NCBI RefSeq assembly: GCF_001514195.1
Contig: NZ_KQ948742.1
Location: 124,001-188,000 of the forward strand
Direction of reading: 5' to 3'
DNA: 64,000 bases
Source: Streptomyces griseorubiginosus
GTDB lineage: Bacteria > Actinomycetota > Actinomycetes > Streptomycetales > Streptomycetaceae
A model generated the notes under the pieces. The model saw only the letters and a list, made by a program, of their open reading frames with translations, did no database searches and had not been told where the DNA came from. Made by a program: the position numbers and the translations under genes. Position 1 is the stretch's first letter. Every line of letters starts with the position of its first letter. Positions 36,791 to 45,643 of this stretch are shown piece by piece.

Positions 36791-38035
36791 TCAGTGATGC
36801 ACGGCAGGGCGTTGTCCGGCAGGTGTCGCCACAGCCACCACGGTGCTGGGAGCACTGCCCTTGCGCTCCAGCGCGGCCGAGAGGAACGCGAGCAGCAGGG
36901 CTGCCGCGGCCAGGGCGGCGCCCACCCAGTTGGGGGCGGTGTAGCCGAAGCCGGCCGCGATGACCAGTCCGCCGAGCCAGGCGGAGAGGGCGTTGCCGAG
37001 GTTGAAGGCGCCGATGTTGACGGCCGAGGCGAGCGTGGGAGCGTCGTGCGCCTGGTCGAGCACCCTCTTCTGCAACGGAGGCACGGCGGCGAAGCCCAGC
37101 GCACCGATGAGGGCGATCGTGACGCCGGCCAGGACCTTGTGGTGCGCGGTCAGCGTGAAGAGCGCGAGCACGACGGCCAGGGCGCCCAGCGAGACGTAGA
37201 GCAACGGCATCAGGGCGCGGTCGGCGTACCTGCCGCCGACGAGGTTGCCGCCGACCATGCCGAGTCCGAAGAGGACCAGCAGCCAGGTGACCGAGCCGTC
37301 GGCGAAACCGGCCACGTGGGTCATCATCGGCGCGATGTAGGTGATGGCGGCGAAGACTCCACCGAAGCCGAGGACGGTCATCGCCATGGCAAGCAGGACC
37401 TGGGCGTTCTTGAAGGCGGCCAGTTCGTGGCGCAGGCGTACCCCTTCGGGCCGGGGCATCTCGGGGACGAGCCGGGCGATGCCCGCGAGGCCGGCGACGC
37501 CGAGCGCGGCGACGATCGTGAAGGTGAGCCGCCAGCCCGCGGTCTGCCCGATCAGCGTTCCCAGCGGGACACCGACGACATTGGCGACGGTCAGACCGGT
37601 GAACATCATCGAGATGGCTCCGGCCTTCTTGTCCGGGGCGACGAGGTCGGCGGCGACGACCGACCCGATGCCGAAGAAGGCTCCATGGGCGAGGGAGGCG
37701 ATGACGCGGCCGATCAGCATGACACTGAACACGGGGGCGAGGGCGGAGAGCAGGTTGCCGACGATGAACAGCCCCATCAGCAGCATCAGCATCCGCTTGC
37801 GGGAGATCCTGGTGCCCAGTGCGGTCATGAGCGGGGCACCGAGCATGACGCCCAGCGCGTAGCCGGTGACCAGGAACCCGGCGGTGGGGATGGAGACCCC
37901 GAAGTCGTCCGCGACCTCGGGCAGCAGGCCCATGATCACGAACTCAGTCGTACCGATTCCGAAGGCCCCGATCGCGAGAGCCAGAAGCGCGAGCGGCATG
38001 GGGGGTGACACCTTCCCAGACGATTGCAGGAGCAT
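36791..38035 (-). CDS. MFS transporter (DHA1-like efflux)
   Basis: 414 aa, 12 membrane helices. MPLALLALAIGAFGIGTTEF and the loop 2-3 motif GTRISRKRML are typical of the AraJ/CmlA-type drug:H+ antiporters of DHA1. A strong lipophilic N-terminus begins at residue ~13. The ATG at 38035 has AGAGAG ~6 nt upstream; ATG 37999 would be a shorter version. A possible operator lies just upstream (38056-38078). Substrate unknown. Confidence 0.9.
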   Translation of the reverse strand: MLLQSSGKVSPPMPLALLALAIGAFGIGTTEFVIMGLLPEVADDFGVSIPTAGFLVTGYALGVMLGAPLMTALGTRISRKRMLMLLMGLFIVGNLLSALAPVFSVMLIGRVIASLAHGAFFGIGSVVAADLVAPDKKAGAISMMFTGLTVANVVGVPLGTLIGQTAGWRLTFTIVAALGVAGLAGIARLVPEMPRPEGVRLRHELAAFKNAQVLLAMAMTVLGFGGVFAAITYIAPMMTHVAGFADGSVTWLLVLFGLGMVGGNLVGGRYADRALMPLLYVSLGALAVVLALFTLTAHHKVLAGVTIALIGALGFAAVPPLQKRVLDQAHDAPTLASAVNIGAFNLGNALSAWLGGLVIAAGFGYTAPNWVGAALAAAALLLAFLSAALERKGSAPSTVVAVATPAGQRPAVHH

Positions 38036-38055
38036 GTTTCGCTCTCTAACAATAA

Positions 38056-38078
38056 TTGCAGACGCGCTATATATGCAA
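38056..38078. promoter_or_regulatory. Inverted repeat between MFS and GNAT genes
   Basis: TTGCA-N13-TGCAA lies in an AT-rich island (TATATA in the spacer) 20 nt upstream of the MFS start. It could be the operator of a MarR- or TetR-type regulator encoded elsewhere, or part of the promoter. Confidence 0.45.
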
Positions 38079-38136
38079 ACGCCGGTTACTGGCCCGCTCC
38101 GCTTCCGCCCGAAGCCCCCCGCGTAGGGTGCCGCCC

Positions 38137-38589
38137 ATGGGAGATCTCGACATCCGGCCCGCCACCGCGGACGACGTCCCCGCCATCGTGGCGATGCTCG
38201 CCGACGACCCCCTGGGCGCCGAGCGGGAGTCACCGGGCGACCTGACCCCCTACCTGGCCGCCCTGGAGCGCCTCACCTCCGACCCGAACCAGCATCTGGT
38301 CGTCGCCACCCGCGAGGACCGCGTCGTGGGCACGCTTCAGCTCACCGTCGTTCCAGGACTGTCCCGGCGCGGTGCCACCAGGTCGATCATCGAGGGGGTA
38401 CGCGTCCACGCCGACGAGCGCGGCAGCGGGCTCGGGACCCTGCTCATCGAATGGGCGATCGAGGAATCGCGGCGCCACGACTGCAGGCTGGTGCAGTTGA
38501 CGTCCGACAACACCCGTACAGACGCCCACCGCTTCTACGAACGGCTAGGTTTCACAGCCTCGCACGTGGGCTTCAAGCTGGCCCTCTGA
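38137..38589 (+). CDS. GNAT acetyltransferase
   Basis: 150 aa, complete single GNAT domain. DIRPATADDVPAIVAML is strand 1 and helix 1; VHADERGSGLGTLLIEWAIEES carries the acetyl-CoA loop; AHRFYERLGFTASHVGFKLAL is the C-terminal part. Substrate unknown. It is divergent from the MFS gene and convergent with the beta-lactamase-fold gene. Confidence 0.93.
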   Translation: MGDLDIRPATADDVPAIVAMLADDPLGAERESPGDLTPYLAALERLTSDPNQHLVVATREDRVVGTLQLTVVPGLSRRGATRSIIEGVRVHADERGSGLGTLLIEWAIEESRRHDCRLVQLTSDNTRTDAHRFYERLGFTASHVGFKLAL

Positions 38590-38611
38590 GCTGCCGGAGC
38601 GCTCCGGGCGA

Positions 38612-39997
38612 CTATCCGATGCCGCGCCACCCCTGCGGGTCCACTCCCCCCGGCACGTCGGCCTCCTGGTCGTAGGGCTGCCGGGTGAACACGAACGACC
38701 CGAGGTCGAGGTGGTCCACGGACCCGTCGGGTCGTCGTACGGCTGTCAGGAGCTCCCCCTCGAAGTAGCCCTCCAGGCCCGTCCAGCTGCCGTCCCCGTT
38801 GGCCCGGAACCGCGAGCGACGGCCGGCACCGGACAGAGGCTCCAGCGACGCGAGTCCGTCCGCCGTCAGGCGCAGGGCGAATCCGTGCGTCCCCCAGTAC
38901 CACTGCCCCGCCAACTCCAGCGCCGGCGCGTCGGCTTCGCGCAGCGGACGCCAGGGCTCGGGGATCCTGGGCTCGGCCTCGGCGACGATCCGCACGAGGT
39001 CGGCACCGACCGTGGACAGCAGGGGGCCGGAGGTGCAGTTGGCGAGCACGACCGCGGCGACATCGTCCTCCACCCCGATCGTCAGGTTCGCCAGGAAGCC
39101 GGGCAGCGAGCCCGAATGCCCCACCAGCAACCGCCCCGCACGGTGCTGCACCTGCAACCCGAGCCCATAGGAGGCGCCGTCGGCGAGGTCCCCGATCCCC
39201 GGCGGAGCCGCGGGCGTCCGCATCTCCCGCACGGTCTCCGCGCTCAGCACCCGGTCGTCGCCGTTCGTCAGGAAGACCGCGAACCGCGCCAGGTCGGCCG
39301 TGGTGGACCACAGCTGCCCCGCGGGAGCCATCCGTCCGAGGTCCTCGGCGGGTTCCGGCAGCATCACGTCGGCCCACGGATGCACGGCCCAACCGCCGGC
39401 GTGCGGCGCCTCGGGACGAACGCCCGTGCGGTCGAGTCCCAGCGGTACGAGCACCTCACGCCGCAGGACCTCCTCCCACGGAGCCCCGCGCAGCTTCTCG
39501 ACCAGCGCGCCCAGCAGGGTGTATCCGGGGTTCGAGTAGTGGAAGCGGCGCCCCACGGGATGCAGCAAGGGCTGCTCACCCAGCACGTCGGCCAGTTCGG
39601 GGCGCAGTGAGCCGGACGTGCGTTCCCACCAGGGGGCGGGCGACTCGGCCGCCAATCCACCGGTGTGGGCGAGCAGTTCGGCGACGGTGGCCTCCCCCGC
39701 CCCCGTGCCGGGCACATGCTTCTCGAGCGGGTCGCCGAGGTCGAGCAGCCCCTCGTCCCGCAGTCTCAGGACGAGAACGGCGGTGAAGGTCTTGGTGATC
39801 GACCCGATGCGGTACTGCACGGTCTCGTCCGGCCCGTGCCCGTCCACCGACGTACGGGACCCGTGCCACACGGCCCGTCCGCCCCGTACGACCGCCGCCA
39901 CCAGCGAGGGCGCCCTCCCCTCGGCCTGGGCCACGGCGATCCGGTGCAGCAGCGCCCTGCGCGTGCCGGGAAGCAGCTCTTCCTGAGATGTCGTCAT
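38612..39997 (-). CDS. Serine hydrolase, beta-lactamase/PBP fold
   Basis: 461 aa. The class C/esterase VIII type motifs are clear: SITK (nucleophile Ser and Lys), YSNPGY (Tyr-Ser-Asn) and HSGSLPG (HxG). The C-terminal ~110 residues are a beta domain typical of the group. No signal peptide is seen with the ATG at 39997, so it is probably cytoplasmic and an esterase or D-aminopeptidase rather than a beta-lactamase. Confidence 0.9.
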   Translation of the reverse strand: MTTSQEELLPGTRRALLHRIAVAQAEGRAPSLVAAVVRGGRAVWHGSRTSVDGHGPDETVQYRIGSITKTFTAVLVLRLRDEGLLDLGDPLEKHVPGTGAGEATVAELLAHTGGLAAESPAPWWERTSGSLRPELADVLGEQPLLHPVGRRFHYSNPGYTLLGALVEKLRGAPWEEVLRREVLVPLGLDRTGVRPEAPHAGGWAVHPWADVMLPEPAEDLGRMAPAGQLWSTTADLARFAVFLTNGDDRVLSAETVREMRTPAAPPGIGDLADGASYGLGLQVQHRAGRLLVGHSGSLPGFLANLTIGVEDDVAAVVLANCTSGPLLSTVGADLVRIVAEAEPRIPEPWRPLREADAPALELAGQWYWGTHGFALRLTADGLASLEPLSGAGRRSRFRANGDGSWTGLEGYFEGELLTAVRRPDGSVDHLDLGSFVFTRQPYDQEADVPGGVDPQGWRGIG

Positions 39998-40190
39998 GCC
40001 CCCAGTCCATCCCGCGAGGGCCCCGGACGTCGACTTCTTAAGCCCGGCGTCGGGATCGGGTAGCTGCACGCGCTGAGCCACGAGGAAGAGGACCAGGACC
40101 ACGACCCCCGGCGAGCCCAGATCGCGCACCGATGAGTTTCCCGCGCCACTCTGGTCCCCACACCGGACACTCGGGACGGAAGGCTGGGCG

Positions 40191-40757
40191 ATGCGAAAAC
40201 TGATCTACGGCATGAACCTGACCCTGGACGGCTTCATCGCCGCGCCTGGCGACGACATCAGCTGGGGCGGCCCACGCAACGAGGAGCTGTTCCAGTGGTG
40301 GCTCGACCACGAGCGGGCGAGTGGCGTGACGCTGTACGGGCGCAAGCTGTGGGAGGCGATGAGCTCCCACTGGCCGACCGGCGACCAGCAGCCGGGCGCC
40401 AGTGCCGCGGAGATCGAGTTCGCGCGGAACTGGCGGGACACGCCGAAGGTGGTGTTCTCCTCGACGCTCGACAAGGTCGACTGGAACGCCCGCCTGGTCA
40501 CCGGCGACGCGATCGCCGAGATCACCCGGCTCAGGTCCGAGGACGGCGGCCCCATGACCATCGGCGGCGCGACGCTGGCCGGGGCGGCCATGCGCGCCGG
40601 GCTGATCGACGAGTACGCGGTCGTCGCCCATCCGGTCCTGGTGGGCAGCGGCACGCCGTTCTTCGCCGCGCTGGACAGCTGGGTGAACCTGAACCTGCTG
40701 GAGACCCGGACGTTCCCGGGTGGCGTGGTCCTGAGCAGGTACGAGACGCGCCGCTGA
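40191..40757 (+). CDS. RibD C-terminal / dihydrofolate reductase-like protein
   Basis: 188 aa, single domain of the PF01872 type. MRKLIYGMNLTLDGFIAAPG, VTLYGRKLWEAM, and GGPMTIGGATLAGAAMRAGLIDE are the nucleotide-binding and dimer motifs. Such stand-alone proteins are NADPH-dependent reductases of unknown substrate. ATG 40191 follows GGAAGG. Convergent with dnaB. Confidence 0.9.
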   Translation: MRKLIYGMNLTLDGFIAAPGDDISWGGPRNEELFQWWLDHERASGVTLYGRKLWEAMSSHWPTGDQQPGASAAEIEFARNWRDTPKVVFSSTLDKVDWNARLVTGDAIAEITRLRSEDGGPMTIGGATLAGAAMRAGLIDEYAVVAHPVLVGSGTPFFAALDSWVNLNLLETRTFPGGVVLSRYETRR

Positions 40758-40778
40758 GAGGCGACTCCCGCGCGCCCG

Positions 40779-42254
40779 TCAGGTCTGAGCCATGTCCACG
40801 AAGCGGGAGTAGTGGCCCTGGAAGGCGACGGTGATCGTGGCCGTCGGGCCGTTACGGTGCTTGCCGACGATGATGTCCGCCTCGCCCGCGCGCGGTGACT
40901 CCTTCTCGTAGGCGTCCTCGCGGTGCAGCAGGATCACCATGTCGGCGTCCTGCTCGATGGAACCGGACTCACGCAAGTCGGACACCATCGGTTTCTTGTC
41001 CGTGCGCTGCTCGGGACCACGGTTGAGCTGCGAGAGCGCGATCACCGGGACCTCCAGCTCCTTGGCCAGGAGCTTGAGGTTACGGGACATGTCCGAGACC
41101 TCCTGCTGACGGCTCTCCTGGCGCTTGGAGCCACCGGCCTGCATGAGCTGGAGATAGTCGATGATCACGAGCTTGATGTCGTTGCGCTGCTTCAGCCGCC
41201 GGCACTTGGCCCGGATCTCCATCATCGACAGGTTCGGGGAGTCGTCGATGTAGAGGGGCGCGGAGGACACCTCGGGCATCCGGCGGGCCAGCCGGGTCCA
41301 GTCCTCGTCGGTCATGGTGCCCGAACGCATGTGGTGCAGAGCCACTCTCGCCTCGGCCGACAGCAGACGCATCGCGATCTCGTTGCGCCCCATTTCGAGG
41401 GAGAAGATGACGCTGGCGAGGTTGTTCTTGATGGACGCCGCGCGCGCGAAGTCCAGGGCGAGAGTGGATTTTCCCATGGCGGGGCGGGCCGCGATGACGA
41501 TCATCTGGCCCGGGTGCAGACCGTTGGTGAGCGAGTCGAGGTCGGTGAACCCGGTCGGCACACCGGTCATCTCTCCGCTGCGCGAGCCGATCGCCTCGAT
41601 CTCGTCGAGCGCGCCTTCCATGATGTCGCCGAGCGGCAGGTAGTCCTCGCTGGTGCGCTGTTCGGTGACCGCGTAGATCTCGGCCTGAGCCCGGTTGACG
41701 ATCTCGTCGACGTCGTCGTCCGCCGCGTATCCCATCTGGGTGATACGGGTACCGGCCTCGACCAGGCGGCGCAGGACCGCGCGCTCATGGACGATCTCCG
41801 CGTAGTACTCGGCGTTGGCCGCCGTCGGCACGGTCTGGACGAGGGTGTGCAGATACGATGCGCCGCCCACCTTGTTGATCTCACCGCGCTTGGTGAGCTC
41901 GGCGGCGATGGTGATCGGGTCGGCCGGCTCGCCCTTGGCGTAGACGTCCAGGATCGACTGGAAGATTGTCTCGTGGGCGGGCTTGTAGAAGTCGTGGCCC
42001 TTGATGACCTCGACGACGTCGGCGATGGCGTCCTTGGAGAGCAGCATGCCGCCGAGGACGGACTGCTCGGCGTCCAGGTCCTGGGGCGGGACCCGCTCGA
42101 AGGCCGTGCCTCCGCCGTCCCACCCGCTGTCCCTTCCCCGGTCGTGCTGCTCGTCCCGGCCACGGCCTCCGTCGCCGCGGCGGCGCGAGGACGGCAGACG
42201 ATCACTGGGCCCGCTGTCGGCCCACGGGTCGTCCAAGGGCTCGGAAATACTCAC
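40779..42254 (-). CDS. dnaB: Replicative DNA helicase
   Basis: 491 aa. A ~50-residue Arg/Gly/Asp-rich N-tail is followed by the DnaB N-domain (LDAEQSVLGGMLLSKDAI) and the RecA-like helicase domain from ~205: Walker A ARPAMGKST, the B motif KLVIIDYLQLM, and the DnaB motif LSQLNRGPEQR. It unwinds DNA ahead of the replication fork as a hexamer. No intein interrupts the Walker motif, unlike in some actinobacteria. The ATG at 42254 follows GGAGG. The upstream region has a DnaA-box cluster. Confidence 0.98.
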   Translation of the reverse strand: MSISEPLDDPWADSGPSDRLPSSRRRGDGGRGRDEQHDRGRDSGWDGGGTAFERVPPQDLDAEQSVLGGMLLSKDAIADVVEVIKGHDFYKPAHETIFQSILDVYAKGEPADPITIAAELTKRGEINKVGGASYLHTLVQTVPTAANAEYYAEIVHERAVLRRLVEAGTRITQMGYAADDDVDEIVNRAQAEIYAVTEQRTSEDYLPLGDIMEGALDEIEAIGSRSGEMTGVPTGFTDLDSLTNGLHPGQMIVIAARPAMGKSTLALDFARAASIKNNLASVIFSLEMGRNEIAMRLLSAEARVALHHMRSGTMTDEDWTRLARRMPEVSSAPLYIDDSPNLSMMEIRAKCRRLKQRNDIKLVIIDYLQLMQAGGSKRQESRQQEVSDMSRNLKLLAKELEVPVIALSQLNRGPEQRTDKKPMVSDLRESGSIEQDADMVILLHREDAYEKESPRAGEADIIVGKHRNGPTATITVAFQGHYSRFVDMAQT

Positions 42255-42437
42255 CGAGCCACCTCCTCCCGTCCGCCGAGCGGACCTTCGCCGTGCTTCT
42301 CATTTCTACGGCACGGCACTGACAAATGAGACGCCCAACTCCGGTTCTGGCGCGTCGGGTTTGTGATGATTTCCAGGCCGACGGACGGAGCGGGCGCCGG
42401 ACCACCGTAGGCCCGCGGGCACCGTCAGCCAATCTGG

Positions 42438-42700
42438 TTATCCACAGGCCATGTGGACGACGGCCCGGATGCTGTGGAGAACTCCGCAAAACCTGTGCAC
42501 GACCCGGTGGACAGTCCTGTGAACAAGCCCCGCCTTCTTCCCGAGGAACGGCTCTGACCTGCACGTTCGCCGTCCACCGGCTGTGCAGAAGAAAAACTTT
42601 CCCGGTCGGCTCAAGATCAGGTCGAGCTGTTCGTCACGGCGCACACCATGCGCACGCAGGTAAGGGTTCAACTTGCATTGCATCTCTTACCTGTGGACGA
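42438..42700. promoter_or_regulatory. DnaA-box cluster between dnaB and MATE gene
   Basis: Four consensus boxes: TTATCCACA (42438-42446, +), TGTGGACGA (42452-42460, minus-strand TCGTCCACA), TGTGGAGAA (42473-42481, minus-strand TTCTCCACA) and TGTGGACGA again (42692-42700). Further near-matches, such as TGTGCACGA and TGTGAACAA, lie between 42490 and 42525. All fit (T/C)(T/C)(G/A/C)TCCACA except the near-matches. Confidence 0.65.
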
Positions 42701-42707
42701 TTAGATT
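42678..42707 (+). promoter_or_regulatory. Candidate promoter of MATE gene with DnaA box in spacer
   Basis: TTGCAT (42678-42683) and TAGATT (42702-42707) are 18 nt apart; the ATG at 42715 begins only 7 nt after the -10, so the transcript would be leaderless, and no Shine-Dalgarno is visible. The DnaA box at 42692-42700 occupies the spacer. Confidence 0.5.
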
Positions 42708-42714
42708 GGTGCAC

Positions 42715-44052
42715 ATGACACAGGCGTCCGCAGCCCCCAAGGCGACCCGGCGACAGCACGACCGCGAGATCGTCGCACTCGCCGTTCCGGCCTTCGGCGC
42801 ACTCGTCGCCGAACCCCTCTTCGTGATGGCCGACAGCGCGATCGTCGGCCATCTGGGGACCGCACAACTCGCCGGCCTCGGCATCGCCTCGGCCCTCCTC
42901 ACGACGGCCGTCAGCGTCTTTGTCTTCCTCGCCTACGCCACCACGGCCGCCGTCGCCCGACGCGTGGGAGCAGGCGACCTCCAGGCCGCCATCCGCCAGG
43001 GCATGGACGGCATTTGGCTCGCCCTGCTGCTCGGGGCCGCCGTCATCGCCGTGTTCGTCCCCACCGCGCCCTCGATCGTGGAGCTCTTCGGCGCCTCTCA
43101 CACCGCGGCCCCCTACGCCATCACCTACTTGCAGATCTCAGCACTCGGCATCCCCGCCATGCTCGTGGTGCTCGCCGCGACCGGAGTACTGCGCGGACTC
43201 CAGGACACCAGAACTCCCCTGTACGTGGCCGTCGCCGGCTTCGTCGCCAATGGCATCCTCAACGCGGCCCTGGTCTACGGCGCCGACCTGGGCATCGCGG
43301 GTTCCGCCTGGGGCACGGTCATCGCCCAGTTCGGTATGGCGGCCGCCTATCTCGTGGTCGTCGTCCGCGGAGCCCGCCGGCATGGAGCTTCCCTGCGTCC
43401 CGACGCCGCAGGGATCAGGGCCTCCGCTCAGGCGGGCGCTCCTCTTCTGGTCCGCACGCTTTCCCTGAGGGCGATCCTGATGATCGCCACAGCCGTGGCG
43501 GCTCGCCTCGGCGACGCCAACATCGCCGCCCACCAGATCATCCTGTCTCTGTGGAGCCTGCTCGCCTTCGCCTTGGACGCGATCGCCATCGCCGGGCAGG
43601 CCATCATCGGCCGCTATCTGGGCGCCGGTGACAGAGACGGTGCCCGTCAAGCGTGCCGTCGGATGGTGGAGTGGGGCATCGCGGTGGGCGTCGTCCTGGG
43701 CGTGCTGGTCGTGCTCGCGCGGCCCCTGTTCCTGCCCCTGTTCACCGGTGACTCAACGGTCAAAGACGCTGCACTGCCCGCGCTGGTGATCGTGGCTCTG
43801 TCCCAGCCGATCTGTGGTGTGGTCTTCGTTCTGGACGGCGTCCTGATGGGTGCGGGCGACGGGCCCTACCTGGCCTGGGCCATGGTGGTCACCCTCGCCG
43901 TCTTCACTCCGGCTGCTCTGCTCGTCCCGGTCCTGGGCGGCGGTCTCACGGCCGTGTGGGCAGCAATGACGCTGATGATGGCGGTCCGCATGCTGACGCT
44001 GTGGCTGCGAACCCGCTCCGGCCGCTGGATCGTCACGGGCGCGACCCGCTGA
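42715..44052 (+). CDS. MATE-family multidrug efflux protein
   Basis: 445 aa, 12 membrane helices in two bundles. VALAVPAFGALVAEPLFVMADSAIVGHLGT is the family N-lobe helix 1-2, and the second half (ILMIATAVAARLGDANIAAHQI) is its counterpart. DinF-like subgroup. Exports cationic compounds in exchange for H+ or Na+. The ATG at 42715 shows no Shine-Dalgarno, consistent with leaderless translation. It lies between dnaB and rplI on the opposite strand, as in other Streptomyces. Confidence 0.93.
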   Translation: MTQASAAPKATRRQHDREIVALAVPAFGALVAEPLFVMADSAIVGHLGTAQLAGLGIASALLTTAVSVFVFLAYATTAAVARRVGAGDLQAAIRQGMDGIWLALLLGAAVIAVFVPTAPSIVELFGASHTAAPYAITYLQISALGIPAMLVVLAATGVLRGLQDTRTPLYVAVAGFVANGILNAALVYGADLGIAGSAWGTVIAQFGMAAAYLVVVVRGARRHGASLRPDAAGIRASAQAGAPLLVRTLSLRAILMIATAVAARLGDANIAAHQIILSLWSLLAFALDAIAIAGQAIIGRYLGAGDRDGARQACRRMVEWGIAVGVVLGVLVVLARPLFLPLFTGDSTVKDAALPALVIVALSQPICGVVFVLDGVLMGAGDGPYLAWAMVVTLAVFTPAALLVPVLGGGLTAVWAAMTLMMAVRMLTLWLRTRSGRWIVTGATR

Positions 44053-44054
44053 CC

Positions 44055-44068
44055 GTTTCACGTGAAAC
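44055..44068. other. parS site (perfect)
   Basis: GTTTCACGTGAAAC directly after the MATE stop codon; the first of a pair. Confidence 0.93.
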
Positions 44069-44083
44069 ATCGTGGGCCGTCAC

Positions 44084-44097
44084 GTTTCACGTGAAAC
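44084..44097. other. parS site (perfect)
   Basis: GTTTCACGTGAAAC, 29 nt from the preceding copy start to start. Confidence 0.93.
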
Positions 44098-44130
44098 ACG
44101 ATGCGCTTCCCGCCGGTTCGAGCATGAGAA

Positions 44131-44160
44131 AGGGGCCGCACCAGTGAAGGTACGGCCCCT
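44131..44160. terminator. Terminator between MATE gene and rplI
   Basis: AGGGGCCG (44131-44138) pairs with CGGCCCCT (44153-44160), preceded by AAA on the + side and followed by C/T-rich sequence. Serves the MATE gene and, in reverse, the rpsF operon. A 13-nt repeat CAACTGCTCAAGC follows at 44164 and 44183. Confidence 0.6.
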
Positions 44161-44207
44161 CTCCAACTGCTCAAGCGAGACGCAACTGCTCAAGCCAATC
44201 GCAGCGA

Positions 44208-44654
44208 TCAGGCTGCGACGACCTCGATGTTGACCTTGGCGGCAACCTCGGGGTGCAGACGCACGGACGTCTCGTGGGCGCCCAGGGTCTTGATGGGCGA
44301 GCCCAGCTCGATGCGGCGCTTGTCGACCTCGGGGCCACCGGAAGCCTTGATCGCGGAAGCGATGTCGGCCGGGGTGACGGAACCGAAGAGACGACCGGCG
44401 TCGCCGGAGCGGACGGCCAGGCGGACCTTGACGCCCTCGAGCTGCGCCTTCACCTGGTTGGCCTGCTCGATGGTCTGGATCTCGTGGATCTTGCGAGCAC
44501 GACGGATCTGCTCGACGTCCTTCTCGCCGCCCTTGGTCCAGCGGATCGCGAAGTTCCGCGGGATCAGGTAGTTGCGAGCGTAACCGTCCTTGACGTCGAC
44601 GACGTCGCCCGCGGCACCGAGGCCGGAGACCTCGTGGGTGAGGATGATCTTCAT
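44208..44654 (-). CDS. rplI: 50S ribosomal protein L9
   Basis: 148 aa, full length. MKIILTHEVSGLGAAGDVVDVKDGYARNYLIP is the L9 N-terminal domain, then the long connecting helix (KIHEIQTIEQANQVKAQLEGV) and the C-terminal domain. Last gene of rpsF-ssb-rpsR-rplI. Confidence 0.98.
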   Translation of the reverse strand: MKIILTHEVSGLGAAGDVVDVKDGYARNYLIPRNFAIRWTKGGEKDVEQIRRARKIHEIQTIEQANQVKAQLEGVKVRLAVRSGDAGRLFGSVTPADIASAIKASGGPEVDKRRIELGSPIKTLGAHETSVRLHPEVAAKVNIEVVAA

Positions 44655-44672
44655 TAGTCGGTCACCCTTCCC

Positions 44673-44909
44673 TTATCGCGCGGTGGAGGTGTAGGGCAGC
44701 AGCGCCATCTCACGGCTGTTCTTGACGGCCGTGGCGACGTCACGCTGGTGCTGCGTGCAGTTGCCGGTCACGCGGCGGGCACGGATCTTGCCGCGGTCGG
44801 AAATGAACTTCCGCAGCATGTTCGTGTCCTTGTAGTCCACGTACGTGACCTTGTCCTTGCAGAAAGCGCAGACCTTCTTCTTAGGCTTGCGCACAGGCGG
44901 CTTCGCCAT
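44673..44909 (-). CDS. rpsR: 30S ribosomal protein S18
   Basis: 78 aa. MAKPPVRKPKKKVCAFC with Cys14-X2-Cys17 and Cys51-X2-His54 suggests a zinc-binding (C+) type S18. Streptomyces often carry a second, zinc-free S18 elsewhere that replaces this one when zinc is scarce. Third gene of the S6 operon; 19 nt before rplI. Confidence 0.97.
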   Translation of the reverse strand: MAKPPVRKPKKKVCAFCKDKVTYVDYKDTNMLRKFISDRGKIRARRVTGNCTQHQRDVATAVKNSREMALLPYTSTAR

Positions 44910-44966
44910 GGTGTTTCTCCTGTGTGATCAAGAAGTGTGGGTACGACCCACCCCTCGGCCCGAGGC

Positions 44967-45563
44967 CTAGAAGGGGGGCTCGTCCGAGTAGCCGCCGCCA
45001 CTGCCGCCGGAGTTTCCACCCCAGCCGCCACCGCCGCCGCCCTGGTTGCCACCGGCGGGAGCGCTGGTGGCCCACGGGTCGTCAGCGGGAGCGCCGCCGC
45101 CCTGCTGACCGCCGCCGGAGTTTCCACCCCAGCCGCCGCCACCCTGGCCGCCACCGCCACCGCCGCCGTAACCGCCCTGGCCACCCCGACCGGCGCCGCC
45201 GGCCGTCTTGGTGACCTTGGCCGTGGCACTGCGCAGGCTGGCGCCGACTTCCTCGACGTCCAGCTCGTAGACCGTGCGCTTGACGCCCTCACGGTCCTCG
45301 TAGGACCGCTGCTTCAGCCGGCCCTGCACGATGACGCGCATGCCTCGCTGGAGCGACTCGGCGACGTTCTCCGCCGCCTGACGCCAGACGGAGCAGGTCA
45401 GGAACAGGCTCTCGCCGTCCTTCCACTCGTTCGTCTGACGGTCGAAGGTGCGGGGGGTGGACGCGACACGGAACTTCGCGACCGCCGCACCGGAAGGGGT
45501 GAAGCGCAGCTCGGGGTCGTCGACAAGATTGCCGACGACCGTGATGACGGTCTCGCCTGCCAT
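44967..45563 (-). CDS. ssb: Single-stranded DNA-binding protein
   Basis: 198 aa. OB-fold at residues 1-110 (MAGETVITVVGNLVDDPELRF, SLFLTCSVWRQAAENVAESL), then a Gly/Gln/Asn-rich tail ending in the acidic SDEPPF tip that binds partner proteins. It coats single-stranded DNA in replication and repair. The essential, operon-encoded SSB of Streptomyces (a second paralogue exists elsewhere). The Gly-rich tail is coded by near-repetitive GGC/GGN runs at 45000-45190. Confidence 0.98.
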   Translation of the reverse strand: MAGETVITVVGNLVDDPELRFTPSGAAVAKFRVASTPRTFDRQTNEWKDGESLFLTCSVWRQAAENVAESLQRGMRVIVQGRLKQRSYEDREGVKRTVYELDVEEVGASLRSATAKVTKTAGGAGRGGQGGYGGGGGGGQGGGGWGGNSGGGQQGGGAPADDPWATSAPAGGNQGGGGGGWGGNSGGSGGGYSDEPPF

Positions 45564-45643
45564 GGGGAACCTCTCGGCGGGTTTGCTGCTCTGGCTGCTT
45601 GGTTGCTGCTACTCGAATCCCGGGATCAGCTGAGCGGGAGAGC

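Noticed and set aside
40779..42254. Intein in dnaB
   Set aside because: Walker A and the following motifs run without interruption and the length is normal.
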